DNA of 64,000 nucleotides from a virus. Under the pieces are notes generated by a model that saw only the letters and a program-made list of their open reading frames with translations, searched no databases and was not told where the DNA came from. Position 1 is the first letter of the stretch, and every line of letters starts with the position of its first letter. Location: positions 62,001-126,000 of the IMG/VR virus record IMGVR_UViG_3300030331_006142. One strand, given 5' to 3'. Position numbers and translations under genes: made by a program. Shown here one piece after another: positions 38,443 through 47,090 of this stretch.

Positions 38443-38757
38443 TTAAACAGAAAAACTCTCACCGCAACCACAAGTTCTTTTTGCGTTTGGGTTTAAAAAT
38501 TTAAATCCAGACTGATTTAATTCATTTACAAAATCTATTTGTGTTCCCATCAAATAAAGATAGCTTTTTGGGTCAACATAGATGTTGATACCACAACTCT
38601 CTAATATCCGGTCGGTAGGTTCCGGGTTGTCAAACTTTAAATTATATGTGAATCCTGAGCATCCCCCTCCTCGCACTCCAGCTCTGACACCAGTTTCTTC
38701 TTTATCTTCGAGAAGTGCTTTTATCTTCGCCGCGGCGGATTGAGTTAAAGCTATCAT
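38443..38757 (-). CDS. IscA/ErpA-type iron-sulfur carrier protein
   Basis: 104 aa, the usual length. Conserved cysteines C33 (RGGGCSGFTY) and C96/C98 (RTCGCGESFSV) are present. A-type carriers deliver Fe-S clusters to target enzymes. ATGA overlap with the RNR gene upstream; a link to an Fe-S enzyme in the phage or host is likely, though class II RNR itself needs no cluster. Confidence 0.92.
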   Translation of the reverse strand: MIALTQSAAAKIKALLEDKEETGVRAGVRGGGCSGFTYNLKFDNPEPTDRILESCGINIYVDPKSYLYLMGTQIDFVNELNQSGFKFLNPNAKRTCGCGESFSV

Positions 38758-40616
38758 ACGAACTTCACTTCGCAGGAGCCACCGGCGCAGGCGACCTCAC
38801 CTTTGAGGTCAGTGTTATCTTCTTCTTCCGTAACCTTGGTAAGGTCGATACTAGTAAGAGATGCCATAAGCGCTTCGTAAGTTTCTTTCGAACAATCCTC
38901 AAATGGTGCTTGTTTATAAGTGTGGTCCGAGAATGGTAGGACAGATAAGCCATTGTAACTACTACGATTTTCCCACATCCATTCACCAACATCAACCCAC
39001 TCTGCATCCTTGATGGAGATGGTGGCAGAAATATTATGAGTATTTTGACCTTTACGAAAGCCCGGGCGGACCCACTCATCAGTTACATATTTTACTCGCT
39101 TTAACAATTGCAAAGCGGACTCAGACCTAAGAATTGAGCCCTCTGGGGCCTTTTGCGGGATAGAAATAACAGCAGTTGTATGTGGGCTGAAGTATTCGTC
39201 CTCAATAAGCTCTGGGTGATTTGCTGCCAGGTGTGCATATATTGGTTCATTTTTGCCAACGCGGATGCGGCGGATATAATAATCGTTATGCCAAGCATGG
39301 ATACCAGAACTGGTACCCAAAGTTAAACTTGTTGTGCCGGCGGGCTTAACGCAGGTTGTTCTCGCCGCGGGTTTAATACCGATTAACTCTGCAACCCGGG
39401 CGTTCTCTTCTTTGACTCGGCTAGCCGCTTCTTTCATGTCTAGGGCAAGAATGGCGCCTGAGGCAATGCCTGTCATCGATACGCCGATAAGTGCGTCCCT
39501 TTCTGTTGTTCTTCGCCAAACGTCGCGAAGATAGTGAAAATCTGTGTAGCTGGCCTGTAGGGTGCCGATAAATGCTGCGGCCTTTACTCTTTCGTTCAAG
39601 TCTTCTTGGGACTCGACATTTGATACATTCACCTCTGTGAGGTTACAGAACTGAAATGGCCTAAGGCCAATCTCACAACAAGGGTTTGTTCCCCAGTCTT
39701 TATCATTAGAAAAGTAGAAGCCAGGCTCACCAGCACCAGATGCCTTCACTCTATCCCACAAGTCCATAAAATATTCTCTATCAATCTTATGGCGAAGAAG
39801 GACGACAGAGTTGTTTGCCCTACCGCGTTGGGGGTTGGTTTCCCACCAATTGCCAGTCTTTGCAGCAATCATATCCTCGTCATCAGCCGAGAATAGTGAA
39901 ATCAGAGCTGCACGGCGGATGCCGCCGGCTAAGACGGCATCTGCAATATGACAAATTATGTCATGTACCTCGATTGGGGCCAATTTATCCCCGTTGTCCT
40001 TCTGAGATAACATTCCCTCTAATTTCACTAAACACTCACGTAGTGGTTGCGGCCCGGGGGCCTTGCCCCCAGAAGTAATGAGTGCTGCGCCTTTTGGGCG
40101 GATATCTGAATAATCGAAGCGGAGGCGAGAGCCCCCATTGAAGTATGAGCGCACCAAAGCCTTTACTGCGTCAGCCCACCCTTCAATTGAGTCATTTACA
40201 AGAAAGCGGCGTGTTCTCTTTGGGTTTGGTTTTGTAATCTCTGGCAGCTTTTCTACATGGTGCTTTTGCACGCTGTAGCCAACACCAGTGCCTCCAAGTA
40301 ACAAGAACATTGCCTCTCCAAAGCAGCGCCAGTCGTCTGCTGGCATGAATGCACAATTAAAAATTCGATTCGGTGCAACCTCGATGGGCTTGCCCCCAAA
40401 CTGCATCGAACGCATTGATGGCAACACTTTCCTATCAAAAACCATCTTGTAGGCTTTTCTTATCTGAAGTTCAAGTTCTGGGAAATTTTTTAGATGCATA
40501 TTCATGTTTCTGGTGACTAATTCGTTCCAGGTTTCTCTTCTCTTCTCACTCTCCAAGTATCTTGCATACTTCATATGCACTGTAATTTCAGATAATATCT
40601 TGTTCGATAGCTTCAT
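38754..40616 (-). CDS. nrdJ: Class II (adenosylcobalamin-dependent) ribonucleotide reductase
   Basis: 620 aa. RTPR-type monomeric class II signs: VLPSMRSMQFGGKPIEVAP, FNCAFMPADDW (Cys near 90), LLLGGTGVGYSVQ (near 110), NPCCEIGLRPFQFCNLTEVN (catalytic Cys and Glu, near 312) and a CAGGSC redox tail near 607-612. Reduces ribonucleotides using a B12-derived radical, so it works with or without oxygen but needs B12 from the host. About 120 residues shorter than the Lactobacillus enzyme. Confidence 0.9.
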   Translation of the reverse strand: MKLSNKILSEITVHMKYARYLESEKRRETWNELVTRNMNMHLKNFPELELQIRKAYKMVFDRKVLPSMRSMQFGGKPIEVAPNRIFNCAFMPADDWRCFGEAMFLLLGGTGVGYSVQKHHVEKLPEITKPNPKRTRRFLVNDSIEGWADAVKALVRSYFNGGSRLRFDYSDIRPKGAALITSGGKAPGPQPLRECLVKLEGMLSQKDNGDKLAPIEVHDIICHIADAVLAGGIRRAALISLFSADDEDMIAAKTGNWWETNPQRGRANNSVVLLRHKIDREYFMDLWDRVKASGAGEPGFYFSNDKDWGTNPCCEIGLRPFQFCNLTEVNVSNVESQEDLNERVKAAAFIGTLQASYTDFHYLRDVWRRTTERDALIGVSMTGIASGAILALDMKEAASRVKEENARVAELIGIKPAARTTCVKPAGTTSLTLGTSSGIHAWHNDYYIRRIRVGKNEPIYAHLAANHPELIEDEYFSPHTTAVISIPQKAPEGSILRSESALQLLKRVKYVTDEWVRPGFRKGQNTHNISATISIKDAEWVDVGEWMWENRSSYNGLSVLPFSDHTYKQAPFEDCSKETYEALMASLTSIDLTKVTEEEDNTDLKGEVACAGGSCEVKFV

Positions 40617-41996
40617 TTATCCTGCTCCTCCTTGTTCTCTTTTAAATGATTGGTACTTTTTCTTTAGATTCTCTAGCCTTTCTTTGGAAGACTTCTCCAT
40701 TATATCGCTGACCGATTCGTTAGTCTGGTTTAAAACCTTCACTTTTACGCAACTCGTATCCATAAATATGGGATAAACCAAGCCATCAGGTCCGTTTCTA
40801 TTTTTTGCCACAAAAATGCGACCCTGGTTATTGTTTTTATCTTCAATAGTCCTTGAGACTGTAAAAATAAAATCTGCCACAAAACACTTATTAAAAGCCT
40901 CAGAAATTGACTCCATGGTGATGACTTCTGCGTTTAGCCCAGACCTGTTCGTTTGTGAGGCCGTCCACACAGGGCATTCAAACTCTTGAGCCATGCCTCT
41001 CAATTCTTCGTAAATAGTCTCCAGCTGGTGTCTTTTTTCATCTCTTTTTGTTGATTCTGGGCGGATGAGGTCACCATAGTCAACGATTATCATATCAGGA
41101 GAAAAATCTCTCCTTCTTAATTTATCAATATGGTTCCTAATGGTCTGAATGGAAGCTGACCGTGTTGGGTACTCCTTTACAATCAGCTTTCCTGACAGGT
41201 CTTTTATTTCATCATATATCTTCTCTTTGAAGACGCTGAGATTTTTCAGCTCTACGCCTGTGATGGCTGAGTCGTACCTTCCTGCTACTATGGTGTCTCC
41301 AAGCTCCAGAGTATAGTGAAGGACGTTCTTACCTGCCTTAATTGCTTGAGCGCCTAAATGAACAAGAACCATCGACTTTCCGGCGCCAGTAGGCGCCACC
41401 ACAACTCCTAATTCACCTTTACCCAGGCCGCCCTTCGCGATGTCGTCTATTTGCTTCCATCCGGTTGTTATTGGGTTTCTAGCCTTTATTTCAAAACGCT
41501 TCTCAAAGTCAGCCAGATATTCATAACCCAAAGTGTTATCTGAGCCTAATTTTAGTGCTCCGTCGATAATCTTGGACACCTCGTCAAAAGAAGAGGACTT
41601 AATCAAATCAACTGACTTAATCAGAGCTTCTTTCAATTTTTGCTTTTTGCAGAAATCAAGTGCAGTATCTTTGATATAATCAGCACTATTCGGTATCTTC
41701 CCATTTGCGAGTACTCTCGCGTAATATTCTCGTATTCTAACTTTGACCGACTCTGCTTCGCCATCCAAACCTGTTCGTATGATGGAATGCATAATATTAG
41801 ATGTGGGGTGGACTCCATACTTTTTCCTATAATCCTTGATTTTTTTAACAAACACTCTAAGATGTTTGAGTTCCAAAAAGCCCAGGTCTAGCACTTCAAA
41901 CATCTGGTCTGCAAACGCTCTATCGTTTAGTACAAGATGGCACAAATCTTCTTGAAATGATTTTCCAAATTTTGAAAAACTAACTGTGACTTCCAT
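40617..41996 (-). CDS. Replicative DNA helicase (DnaB/gp41-like)
   Basis: 459 aa. Helical N-terminal domain, then RecA-like core: ITTGWKQIDDIAKGGLGKGE, Walker A VVVAPTGAGKS (about 199-208), Walker B MIIVDYGDLI, H4-like WTASQTNRSGL and the arginine-finger strand VAKNRNGPDG. It unwinds the fork ahead of the polymerase. Neighbours are RNR and the 5'-3' exonuclease. No primase is fused or adjacent in the window. Confidence 0.9.
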   Translation of the reverse strand: MEVTVSFSKFGKSFQEDLCHLVLNDRAFADQMFEVLDLGFLELKHLRVFVKKIKDYRKKYGVHPTSNIMHSIIRTGLDGEAESVKVRIREYYARVLANGKIPNSADYIKDTALDFCKKQKLKEALIKSVDLIKSSSFDEVSKIIDGALKLGSDNTLGYEYLADFEKRFEIKARNPITTGWKQIDDIAKGGLGKGELGVVVAPTGAGKSMVLVHLGAQAIKAGKNVLHYTLELGDTIVAGRYDSAITGVELKNLSVFKEKIYDEIKDLSGKLIVKEYPTRSASIQTIRNHIDKLRRRDFSPDMIIVDYGDLIRPESTKRDEKRHQLETIYEELRGMAQEFECPVWTASQTNRSGLNAEVITMESISEAFNKCFVADFIFTVSRTIEDKNNNQGRIFVAKNRNGPDGLVYPIFMDTSCVKVKVLNQTNESVSDIMEKSSKERLENLKKKYQSFKREQGGAG

Positions 41997-42046
41997 TTTC
42001 TCTCTTCTTGTTGTGTGTATTAGGTACTTAGGTTTTGTTTTTTTGT

Positions 42047-43009
42047 TTATTCCGAAAAGGAAGTAATAATATCATTAAATTTTTGTTCCAAGTCTTGCAT
42101 ATTGACGGTTAAGACTCCGTCTTTTATCATCAATTTCCGCATTTCGGTTTGGTTGTAGTGTGGCGCATATTCTTCAAAGGTTTCGTCGATTCTGCTTTTA
42201 CACTGGACTGACATCTGCGGAGAGGAAAGCTGCATGATGTTATAGTTCTCTTCTATGATTCTTTCAGAGTCCAAAACACTGCTGTATACCTTTTGCTTGT
42301 TTTCCTCTTTCTTACACTCGTGTAGGATATCATCAATAAAGCAATCATTATCCTCCTTGAGGAAAGAAAACCGCTTGGCGACTGTACCAAGACCAACACG
42401 AGGCACACCAGCAAGGTTGTCGCTTGGGTCTCCAGCCATGGCGCGCGCCAAAGCGAAGTTTCTAGGGTGGATACCAAACTTCTCGATTACAGTATTAGTG
42501 TTCAATACCTCTTTCTGAATTGGTCTGAATAGCAGGGTTTTGTTATCTAGCAGTTGAATAAAATCCTTGTCAGCAGATACAATAACCTTTTGCCAGTCCT
42601 CAAACATCGAAGAAGACTTGATATATGAGATTACATCGTCTGCTTCTACTTCTGGTTCCATGAATTGGACCATTGGTGTTTGGTTCAGGTATTCAATGAC
42701 CCGTAGCTGCTGCCAGAGCTTGTTGTTGTCTGTATCTTGGGCTGTCATCTCATCAGAGTTCCAATTGACCCTAAGGGGTTTTCTACCCGCCTTGTAATTT
42801 TTGTTCATGGCTCTGCGTTTCTTAGAGCCGCCCTTACCATCCCATACCACAACAATCATATCAGGGTCGATTTCCCTGGTAATTTTATTCATGATATTTA
42901 TAAATGTCCTCATGCCGCCAATAGGCTGACCATTAGGGTTCTTGCTTGGGTCTACAATATAGCCTCTGATAAACTGATTGAATGCGTCGACAATCATTAC
43001 TCTCTTCAT
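42047..43009 (-). CDS. 5'-3' exonuclease / flap endonuclease (PIN-type)
   Basis: 320 aa from the ATG at 43009 (GGAGAAG upstream). MKRVMIVDAFNQFIRGYIVD, DMIVVVWDGKGGSKKRRAMN, EVEADDVISYIK, VIVSADKDFIQLLDNKT, GDPSDNLAGVPRVGLGTVAK are the metal-binding Asp/Glu and H3TH motifs of the PolA-exo/T4 RNase H/FEN family. Removes RNA primers and flaps. This matters because the family-A polymerase here lacks that domain. Confidence 0.92.
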   Translation of the reverse strand: MKRVMIVDAFNQFIRGYIVDPSKNPNGQPIGGMRTFINIMNKITREIDPDMIVVVWDGKGGSKKRRAMNKNYKAGRKPLRVNWNSDEMTAQDTDNNKLWQQLRVIEYLNQTPMVQFMEPEVEADDVISYIKSSSMFEDWQKVIVSADKDFIQLLDNKTLLFRPIQKEVLNTNTVIEKFGIHPRNFALARAMAGDPSDNLAGVPRVGLGTVAKRFSFLKEDNDCFIDDILHECKKEENKQKVYSSVLDSERIIEENYNIMQLSSPQMSVQCKSRIDETFEEYAPHYNQTEMRKLMIKDGVLTVNMQDLEQKFNDIITSFSE

Positions 43010-43019
43010 TTTCTTCTCC

Positions 43020-43046
43020 AAAAAAAAGCCCGGCTTAGAGCCGGGC
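43020..43046 (-). terminator. Rho-independent terminator after recA
   Basis: Eight-bp GC-rich stem GCCCGGCT/AGCCGGGC with a 3-nt loop and eight T on the minus strand. The SD of the exonuclease gene (GGAGAAG) starts directly after the T run. Confidence 0.9.
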
Positions 43047-43058
43047 AGGGTGTGGGTG

Positions 43059-44195
43059 CTAATCGACTTCTACCGGGGGGTCTTCCGTATCATAGAAGTC
43101 ATCAGCTTTGCCTTCTCTATTCTTGAATTTCATAATAACATCTTCGTCCATAATTGTCAAGACACTTGTTCTAAAGTCTTCCTTCTGAAGTTTTTCAGTC
43201 CACATCTTGCGTTGGAACTTCTCTTCCGAGCCGTCATTTTTCACAAGCGTAAACCAGGCCCCGGATTGCTTAAGTCTCTCGGATACCTGAATGGCGTCGA
43301 ACCAACTTTCCTCATCTTGGACACCGATATCCTCGTCACCCCAAAGAATCTTGAAGTTACAGGTTCTGCCGGCAGTGCCGAAGCGAGACTTTTCAAGCTT
43401 CACCTTAACTTCAGAGCCAACGCGGTAGCCGTTATCATCCGTAATAAAGGATGCTTTTGCTTTTCTAGCCGTGAGCCAAACTCGAAGAGAATAAGCATAG
43501 GACATAGCTTTGCCTCCCGGTGTGAAATAGGGGGTTGTCATTGCTTCTGCTGGGGTCCTCGCCGCCATGTTAGTCTTTAATTGATTAAGAACCAGCAACG
43601 TCGCATTTGCATCAGCAATAGGAATGGTCAGCTTAGCCATCCCTTTTGACAGAATCCTTGGCTTTACAGCCATTGATGACTGGGGGTTGAAATCACCCTC
43701 CACATCGGAAATTGAAGGTGTCAAGGCTAACGAATCCCAAATGAATAGCCATTTATTGCCCGTCCCCAATAATTCTTCAATCGTCTCCAGAACAAATTCT
43801 ACGGATTCCGCCTGAACATACATAAGTCTTTCCAAGTCGCAGCCGGCGCGCTCGAGAAAACTTGGGTCAAGGGCCGACTCAGAATCAAAGTAAACCACAT
43901 CAATGCCCATTTTTTGGGCATTTCCAGCCACCTGTGCTGCCATAAACGACTTGCCTGTCGCTTCTAGGCCTGCAATCTCTGAAATTTTACCAACTGGAAT
44001 ACCTGCGAGTTTACCCTTGCAAATGATTGAGTCAAGCCACCTTGAGCCCGTGGGAATCCACTCGTTCACCTCTGTTGGGTTATTGTTTTGTAACGAATGG
44101 GCAACCTCTCGGCCTGCTTTTTTATTGATAATACTTCTAACTGAAGCGATGTCGAGAGAGCCTTTTTTTAGTTTTGCAATTTTTGACTTAGCCAA
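43059..44195 (-). CDS. RecA/UvsX recombinase
   Basis: 378 aa. Walker A EIAGLEATGKSFMAAQ (about 75-82), catalytic region VVYFDSESALDPSFL, Walker B KWLFIWDSLAL, L2-like TPGGKAMSYAYSLRVWL. More like RecA than UvsX in motif order but phage-like in sequence. Catalyses strand exchange for recombination-dependent replication. Co-transcribed with the gp32-like gene (13-nt gap) and ended by a strong terminator. Confidence 0.92.
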   Translation of the reverse strand: MAKSKIAKLKKGSLDIASVRSIINKKAGREVAHSLQNNNPTEVNEWIPTGSRWLDSIICKGKLAGIPVGKISEIAGLEATGKSFMAAQVAGNAQKMGIDVVYFDSESALDPSFLERAGCDLERLMYVQAESVEFVLETIEELLGTGNKWLFIWDSLALTPSISDVEGDFNPQSSMAVKPRILSKGMAKLTIPIADANATLLVLNQLKTNMAARTPAEAMTTPYFTPGGKAMSYAYSLRVWLTARKAKASFITDDNGYRVGSEVKVKLEKSRFGTAGRTCNFKILWGDEDIGVQDEESWFDAIQVSERLKQSGAWFTLVKNDGSEEKFQRKMWTEKLQKEDFRTSVLTIMDEDVIMKFKNREGKADDFYDTEDPPVEVD

Positions 44196-44208
44196 AATAT
44201 TTTCTCCC

Positions 44209-44961
44209 CTAAGTGTTTAATAGGTCGTTAAAAGCAGCCTCGACTGCTGAGGTTTCAGAATTTTCTGTTCCGTACTTTTCAACCTCTGAGTTTCCCTCTC
44301 CTGAGCAGAGAAATTGGTCTAAAATGCTTTGCACCTCTTCGGTTGTTTTTCTTTCAAAAATTTCATCAAAGTTTGGGATAGTCTCTAACAGTTCTGCGCA
44401 TCGCTCGTCTCCGCCGACTACATCGTCGCAAAGAACTGTTTTTCTCGGTCGGGGTCGAATGTCTGTTCGTGGAAAGCTTGCGCCGGGCAACTTACCATAC
44501 ATTAGCTTCAAATCGTTTCCAGTTTCCGGGTCGGTGATGTCCCCATAATCTGGGTCCAGAACGATAGTGAGTAACTTCTCATATGCCATCTTGCCATATC
44601 CCCAAACCTTAATGCCCTCAGACTCCTCACCTCGCACTAAGACAGGCGAGAAGAAGCGCTGCTTTGCAAACAAGTCTTTCGCCTGCTTTTTGCTATCTTC
44701 GGTACCCTCGTTCCAAAGTTTGTTTGCGAAATCACAAACAGGACAGTTATCACCAAAGTTTCTCTTTGGGCACAAAAAGCTTCGTGCATCCCCCACGTTA
44801 TAGTGGAAGTACCTCTCCTTAAAGGGGTCTCCATCCGGGGTAGAAACAATTCGAATATTGCTTTCGCCGTCCTCTGGGCGCCAAAAATTATTTCTCTTTC
44901 CGTCACCCTTTCCATTAAGCTTATCAAGCTTTGCCTTCATTGCGTCTAAATTAAGTGCCAT
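44209..44961 (-). CDS. Single-stranded DNA-binding protein (gp32-like)
   Basis: 250 aa. Short basic N-terminal arm (MKAKLDKLNG) as used by gp32 for cooperativity, NFWRPEDGESNIRIVSTPDG, then FLCPKRNFGDNCPVCDFANK with the Cys/His zinc site, OB-fold strands (GIKVWGYGKMAYEKLL) and an acidic C-terminus (NSETSAVEAAFNDLL) for partner binding. The leader contains a hairpin (45012-45031) that may be an autoregulatory site as in T4 gene 32. Confidence 0.88.
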   Translation of the reverse strand: MALNLDAMKAKLDKLNGKGDGKRNNFWRPEDGESNIRIVSTPDGDPFKERYFHYNVGDARSFLCPKRNFGDNCPVCDFANKLWNEGTEDSKKQAKDLFAKQRFFSPVLVRGEESEGIKVWGYGKMAYEKLLTIVLDPDYGDITDPETGNDLKLMYGKLPGASFPRTDIRPRPRKTVLCDDVVGGDERCAELLETIPNFDEIFERKTTEEVQSILDQFLCSGEGNSEVEKYGTENSETSAVEAAFNDLLNT

Positions 44962-45011
44962 ATTTATATCCTCCTATGGTCGTGTTGTTTTTTTGCACCT
45001 TGGCTATAGCA

Positions 45012-45031
45012 GGTCGGCAAATATCCCGACC
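45012..45031 (-). promoter_or_regulatory. 5'-leader hairpin of the gp32-like gene
   Basis: Six-bp inverted repeat GGTCGG/CCGACC with an 8-nt A/T-rich loop, starting within a few bases of the predicted transcript start and some 50 nt before the ATG. No T run follows, so it is not a terminator. T4 gp32 represses its own mRNA through a leader structure; the analogy is inference. Confidence 0.55.
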
Positions 45032-45041
45032 AACTTTAATA

Positions 45042-45070
45042 ATCATACTATAAAATTAGTTTTCTGTCAA
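45042..45070 (-). promoter_or_regulatory. Sigma70-type promoter of the gp32-recA operon
   Basis: TTGACA, 17 bp, TATGAT, with the -35 in the last codons of the FtsZ-like gene. Confidence 0.75.
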
Positions 45071-45910
45071 TAGATAATTTTGAATTTTTGGCGAATGATA
45101 TTCTACATAGACATAGTCTGACTCGTACTTTGTCGGGTAAATACCGAAATACACTTTCATGTTGTCTGAAATTTTACTTTTAATGTTTTCAGTCAATTCT
45201 CTTAATAAATTCCCTTCAGACTTTAGTTTTTGCTCATTTATACCAAAATAGTATATCACCTCCGTTCCCTGCTTGAAAGGAAAAAACACTTTGTCTTCAC
45301 ACTGCAGGTTGCTAATCCCGATAGTCTTTATCCTTGATGATTCTTTTATCTTAGAAAAAGTTGAAAAAATTGGTTTTGTGTTTTTGAAGACCTCAATCAT
45401 GTGATAAGAATCGCAAAAAATATCATTAATTTGTTCAAAGTATTCGAATACGTTTATGGACTCAACCAAGCTTTCCACAGCCCGATTTGAAACTAGCGTG
45501 ATTTCTTCGAACAGCCCAGAGCGCGCATATTCTTGAAGCACGTTTTTAACTGTTCTCTCTTGCAATTTTTGCTGCTCTGAGCATAACTCTGTGTCTGGTT
45601 CAAAATAGACTACTTTAATATTTATTGATTTTTTATAAAAATACTCTAATAATCTAAGAGCCATGGCACTGGTTTTTGATGCTCCGCAAACAAAGAGTGT
45701 CACTTCCTTTTTGATGTGTTTCAAGAAATTAATTTTAGATATATTCTCAAAAGACTCATACTCTTCAGGGTCTGTGTATTCTGGGATAATGTAAGAATTT
45801 TTTGACTTGCTTCCTGAATTTTTTACACTATATAAAGCATAGTTGCCGTATTTTTCCAGCGAAGAAGCAATTGCATCTGCAGCATTTCCAAGTGTCAAGA
45901 TATTTTTCAA
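45056..45910 (-). CDS. Divergent FtsZ/tubulin-like protein, 284 aa
   Basis: The order of elements follows FtsZ: NILTLGNAADAIASSLEKYG (compare the GGGNA start), VTLFVCGASKTSAMALRLLE (74-90, the place of GGGTGTGA), IKVVYFEPDTELCSEQQKLQ (the F-E-G-R region), ITLVSNRAVESLVES (the I-x-N-D/R-x-L strand) and NVFEYFEQINDIF (the A-F-x-x-A-D/N helix). The tubulin signature G-G-G-T-G-T/S-G is degraded to G-A-S-K-T-S-A, so GTP binding may differ. It is cotranslated with the polymerase gene upstream (ATGA). Could form filaments or bind host FtsZ. Confidence 0.5.
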   Translation of the reverse strand: MKNILTLGNAADAIASSLEKYGNYALYSVKNSGSKSKNSYIIPEYTDPEEYESFENISKINFLKHIKKEVTLFVCGASKTSAMALRLLEYFYKKSINIKVVYFEPDTELCSEQQKLQERTVKNVLQEYARSGLFEEITLVSNRAVESLVESINVFEYFEQINDIFCDSYHMIEVFKNTKPIFSTFSKIKESSRIKTIGISNLQCEDKVFFPFKQGTEVIYYFGINEQKLKSEGNLLRELTENIKSKISDNMKVYFGIYPTKYESDYVYVEYHSPKIQNYLLTEN

Positions 45911-47055
45911 ATTTTCACCCTTCTCATTTCTCCGTAATTCTTACCGATACTGACTGTTGAAAGAAACTCTCCAAACATATTTTTCTCAAACTCCTTCTTC
46001 AAAGGAGCAACCAAGTGATGTTCACTTTGTGCAAAATCCAGCACCACAGAGTCATGCATAGTAAAGGCAACAAAGCTCTTCTTTCCTCTCAATAGGTTCA
46101 TTATATTATAACAGCTATTTAAGACTATATCACTAGTTGTAGATTGTGTCAAGTAGTTTAGAGCCCTTCTTTCGTCAGTCTCTAGCTTTCTTCCAAAGGG
46201 AGTCTTTATCCGTCCGTTTTCATAATGCTTTTCATAAGCGCGCTTGTCATAGAACTTTTCTAGGTTTTTATCCTTTGCTTCTGGGTTATAAAGCCACGCA
46301 AAAAATTTTGCTTTTACTTCTTTTCTTGATTTTGAGCTTTGCTTTATGATTTCTCTGTTAAATTCATGAATATCATAATTCGGTTGTGGTTGACCTGAGA
46401 GAGAAAGCAGAGTTCTTACCTCTGCCCCATTTAGGTCTATTTCCAAAAAAACATCGTTTTTAGGAAGAAGATTTTTCCTTTCTTCTTTTGAAATATTTAA
46501 AATAGGAAAGGAACCCCTTTTAGTCGCAAGGCGACCAGTGGAAGAAGAGAAAATATCATACTTTATCTTTCTTTCAGAATCAGAAAAAGTTATTTTTTGC
46601 CTTGCTATCTCTTGGGTTATTACGTGTATTTTGTGCAAAATATCATAATGACTAGGGGCTGATAGTCTCTTGGCAGATTCTCTAATTATATCTTCTCTAC
46701 AAGAAAACCACTTACTCATCATGTGGTCAGGCAACAAGTCAAAAAAGCAACCTTTGCGAATGTCTACTTTTGCCGTGACTGCGGCTAGTTTTTGGGCTTT
46801 TATCATCTGCTCGTAAGACCTAATCTGATTAAGTTGGTCTGCTGACGCGGACGATAGGGTTTCAAATCTCCCATTATCGGAATAGAGAGATAAAAAAACT
46901 ATATTCTTTTCATATTCTGCAAAAACTGGTGAGTACGTCCAAGAATAGCTGGTCTCTTGCAGACTTTGGTCGATGGTGTCTCTATCAAAAATAAAGCGAT
47001 TTTTAAAAAAGGCGCCATGGCAATTATTTTCAAAATCTAGTGTCTGTATAATCAT
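45907..47055 (-). CDS. Short family-A DNA polymerase
   Basis: 382 aa, about the size of a bare polymerase domain. Motif A FLEIDLNGAEVRTLLSLSG (about 206, D kept, usual DYSQIELR), motif B-like KSRKEVKAKFFAWLYNPEAK (about 246), TPFGRKL, and motif C FTMHDSVVLDF (about 335; usual HDE). There is no 3'-5' or 5'-3' exonuclease domain. A second polymerase besides DnaE; could serve in primer filling or repair. The Ser in place of Glu in motif C is unusual but the catalytic Asp is intact. Confidence 0.8.
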   Translation of the reverse strand: MIIQTLDFENNCHGAFFKNRFIFDRDTIDQSLQETSYSWTYSPVFAEYEKNIVFLSLYSDNGRFETLSSASADQLNQIRSYEQMIKAQKLAAVTAKVDIRKGCFFDLLPDHMMSKWFSCREDIIRESAKRLSAPSHYDILHKIHVITQEIARQKITFSDSERKIKYDIFSSSTGRLATKRGSFPILNISKEERKNLLPKNDVFLEIDLNGAEVRTLLSLSGQPQPNYDIHEFNREIIKQSSKSRKEVKAKFFAWLYNPEAKDKNLEKFYDKRAYEKHYENGRIKTPFGRKLETDERRALNYLTQSTTSDIVLNSCYNIMNLLRGKKSFVAFTMHDSVVLDFAQSEHHLVAPLKKEFEKNMFGEFLSTVSIGKNYGEMRRVKI

Positions 47056-47061
47056 TCTCTT

Positions 47062-47090
47062 AGTTTACAACAAAATAAGCTGAAAGTCAA
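47062..47090 (-). promoter_or_regulatory. Sigma70-type promoter of the polA-like/FtsZ-like operon
   Basis: TTGACT, 17 bp, TAAACT, just before the polymerase start; separates replication genes from the virion genes upstream. Confidence 0.7.

Noticed and set aside
43009-44195. recA terminator taken as an attenuator of the exonuclease gene with a leader peptide
   Set aside because: No leader ORF or alternative hairpin could be found by eye between the stop of recA and the next start.
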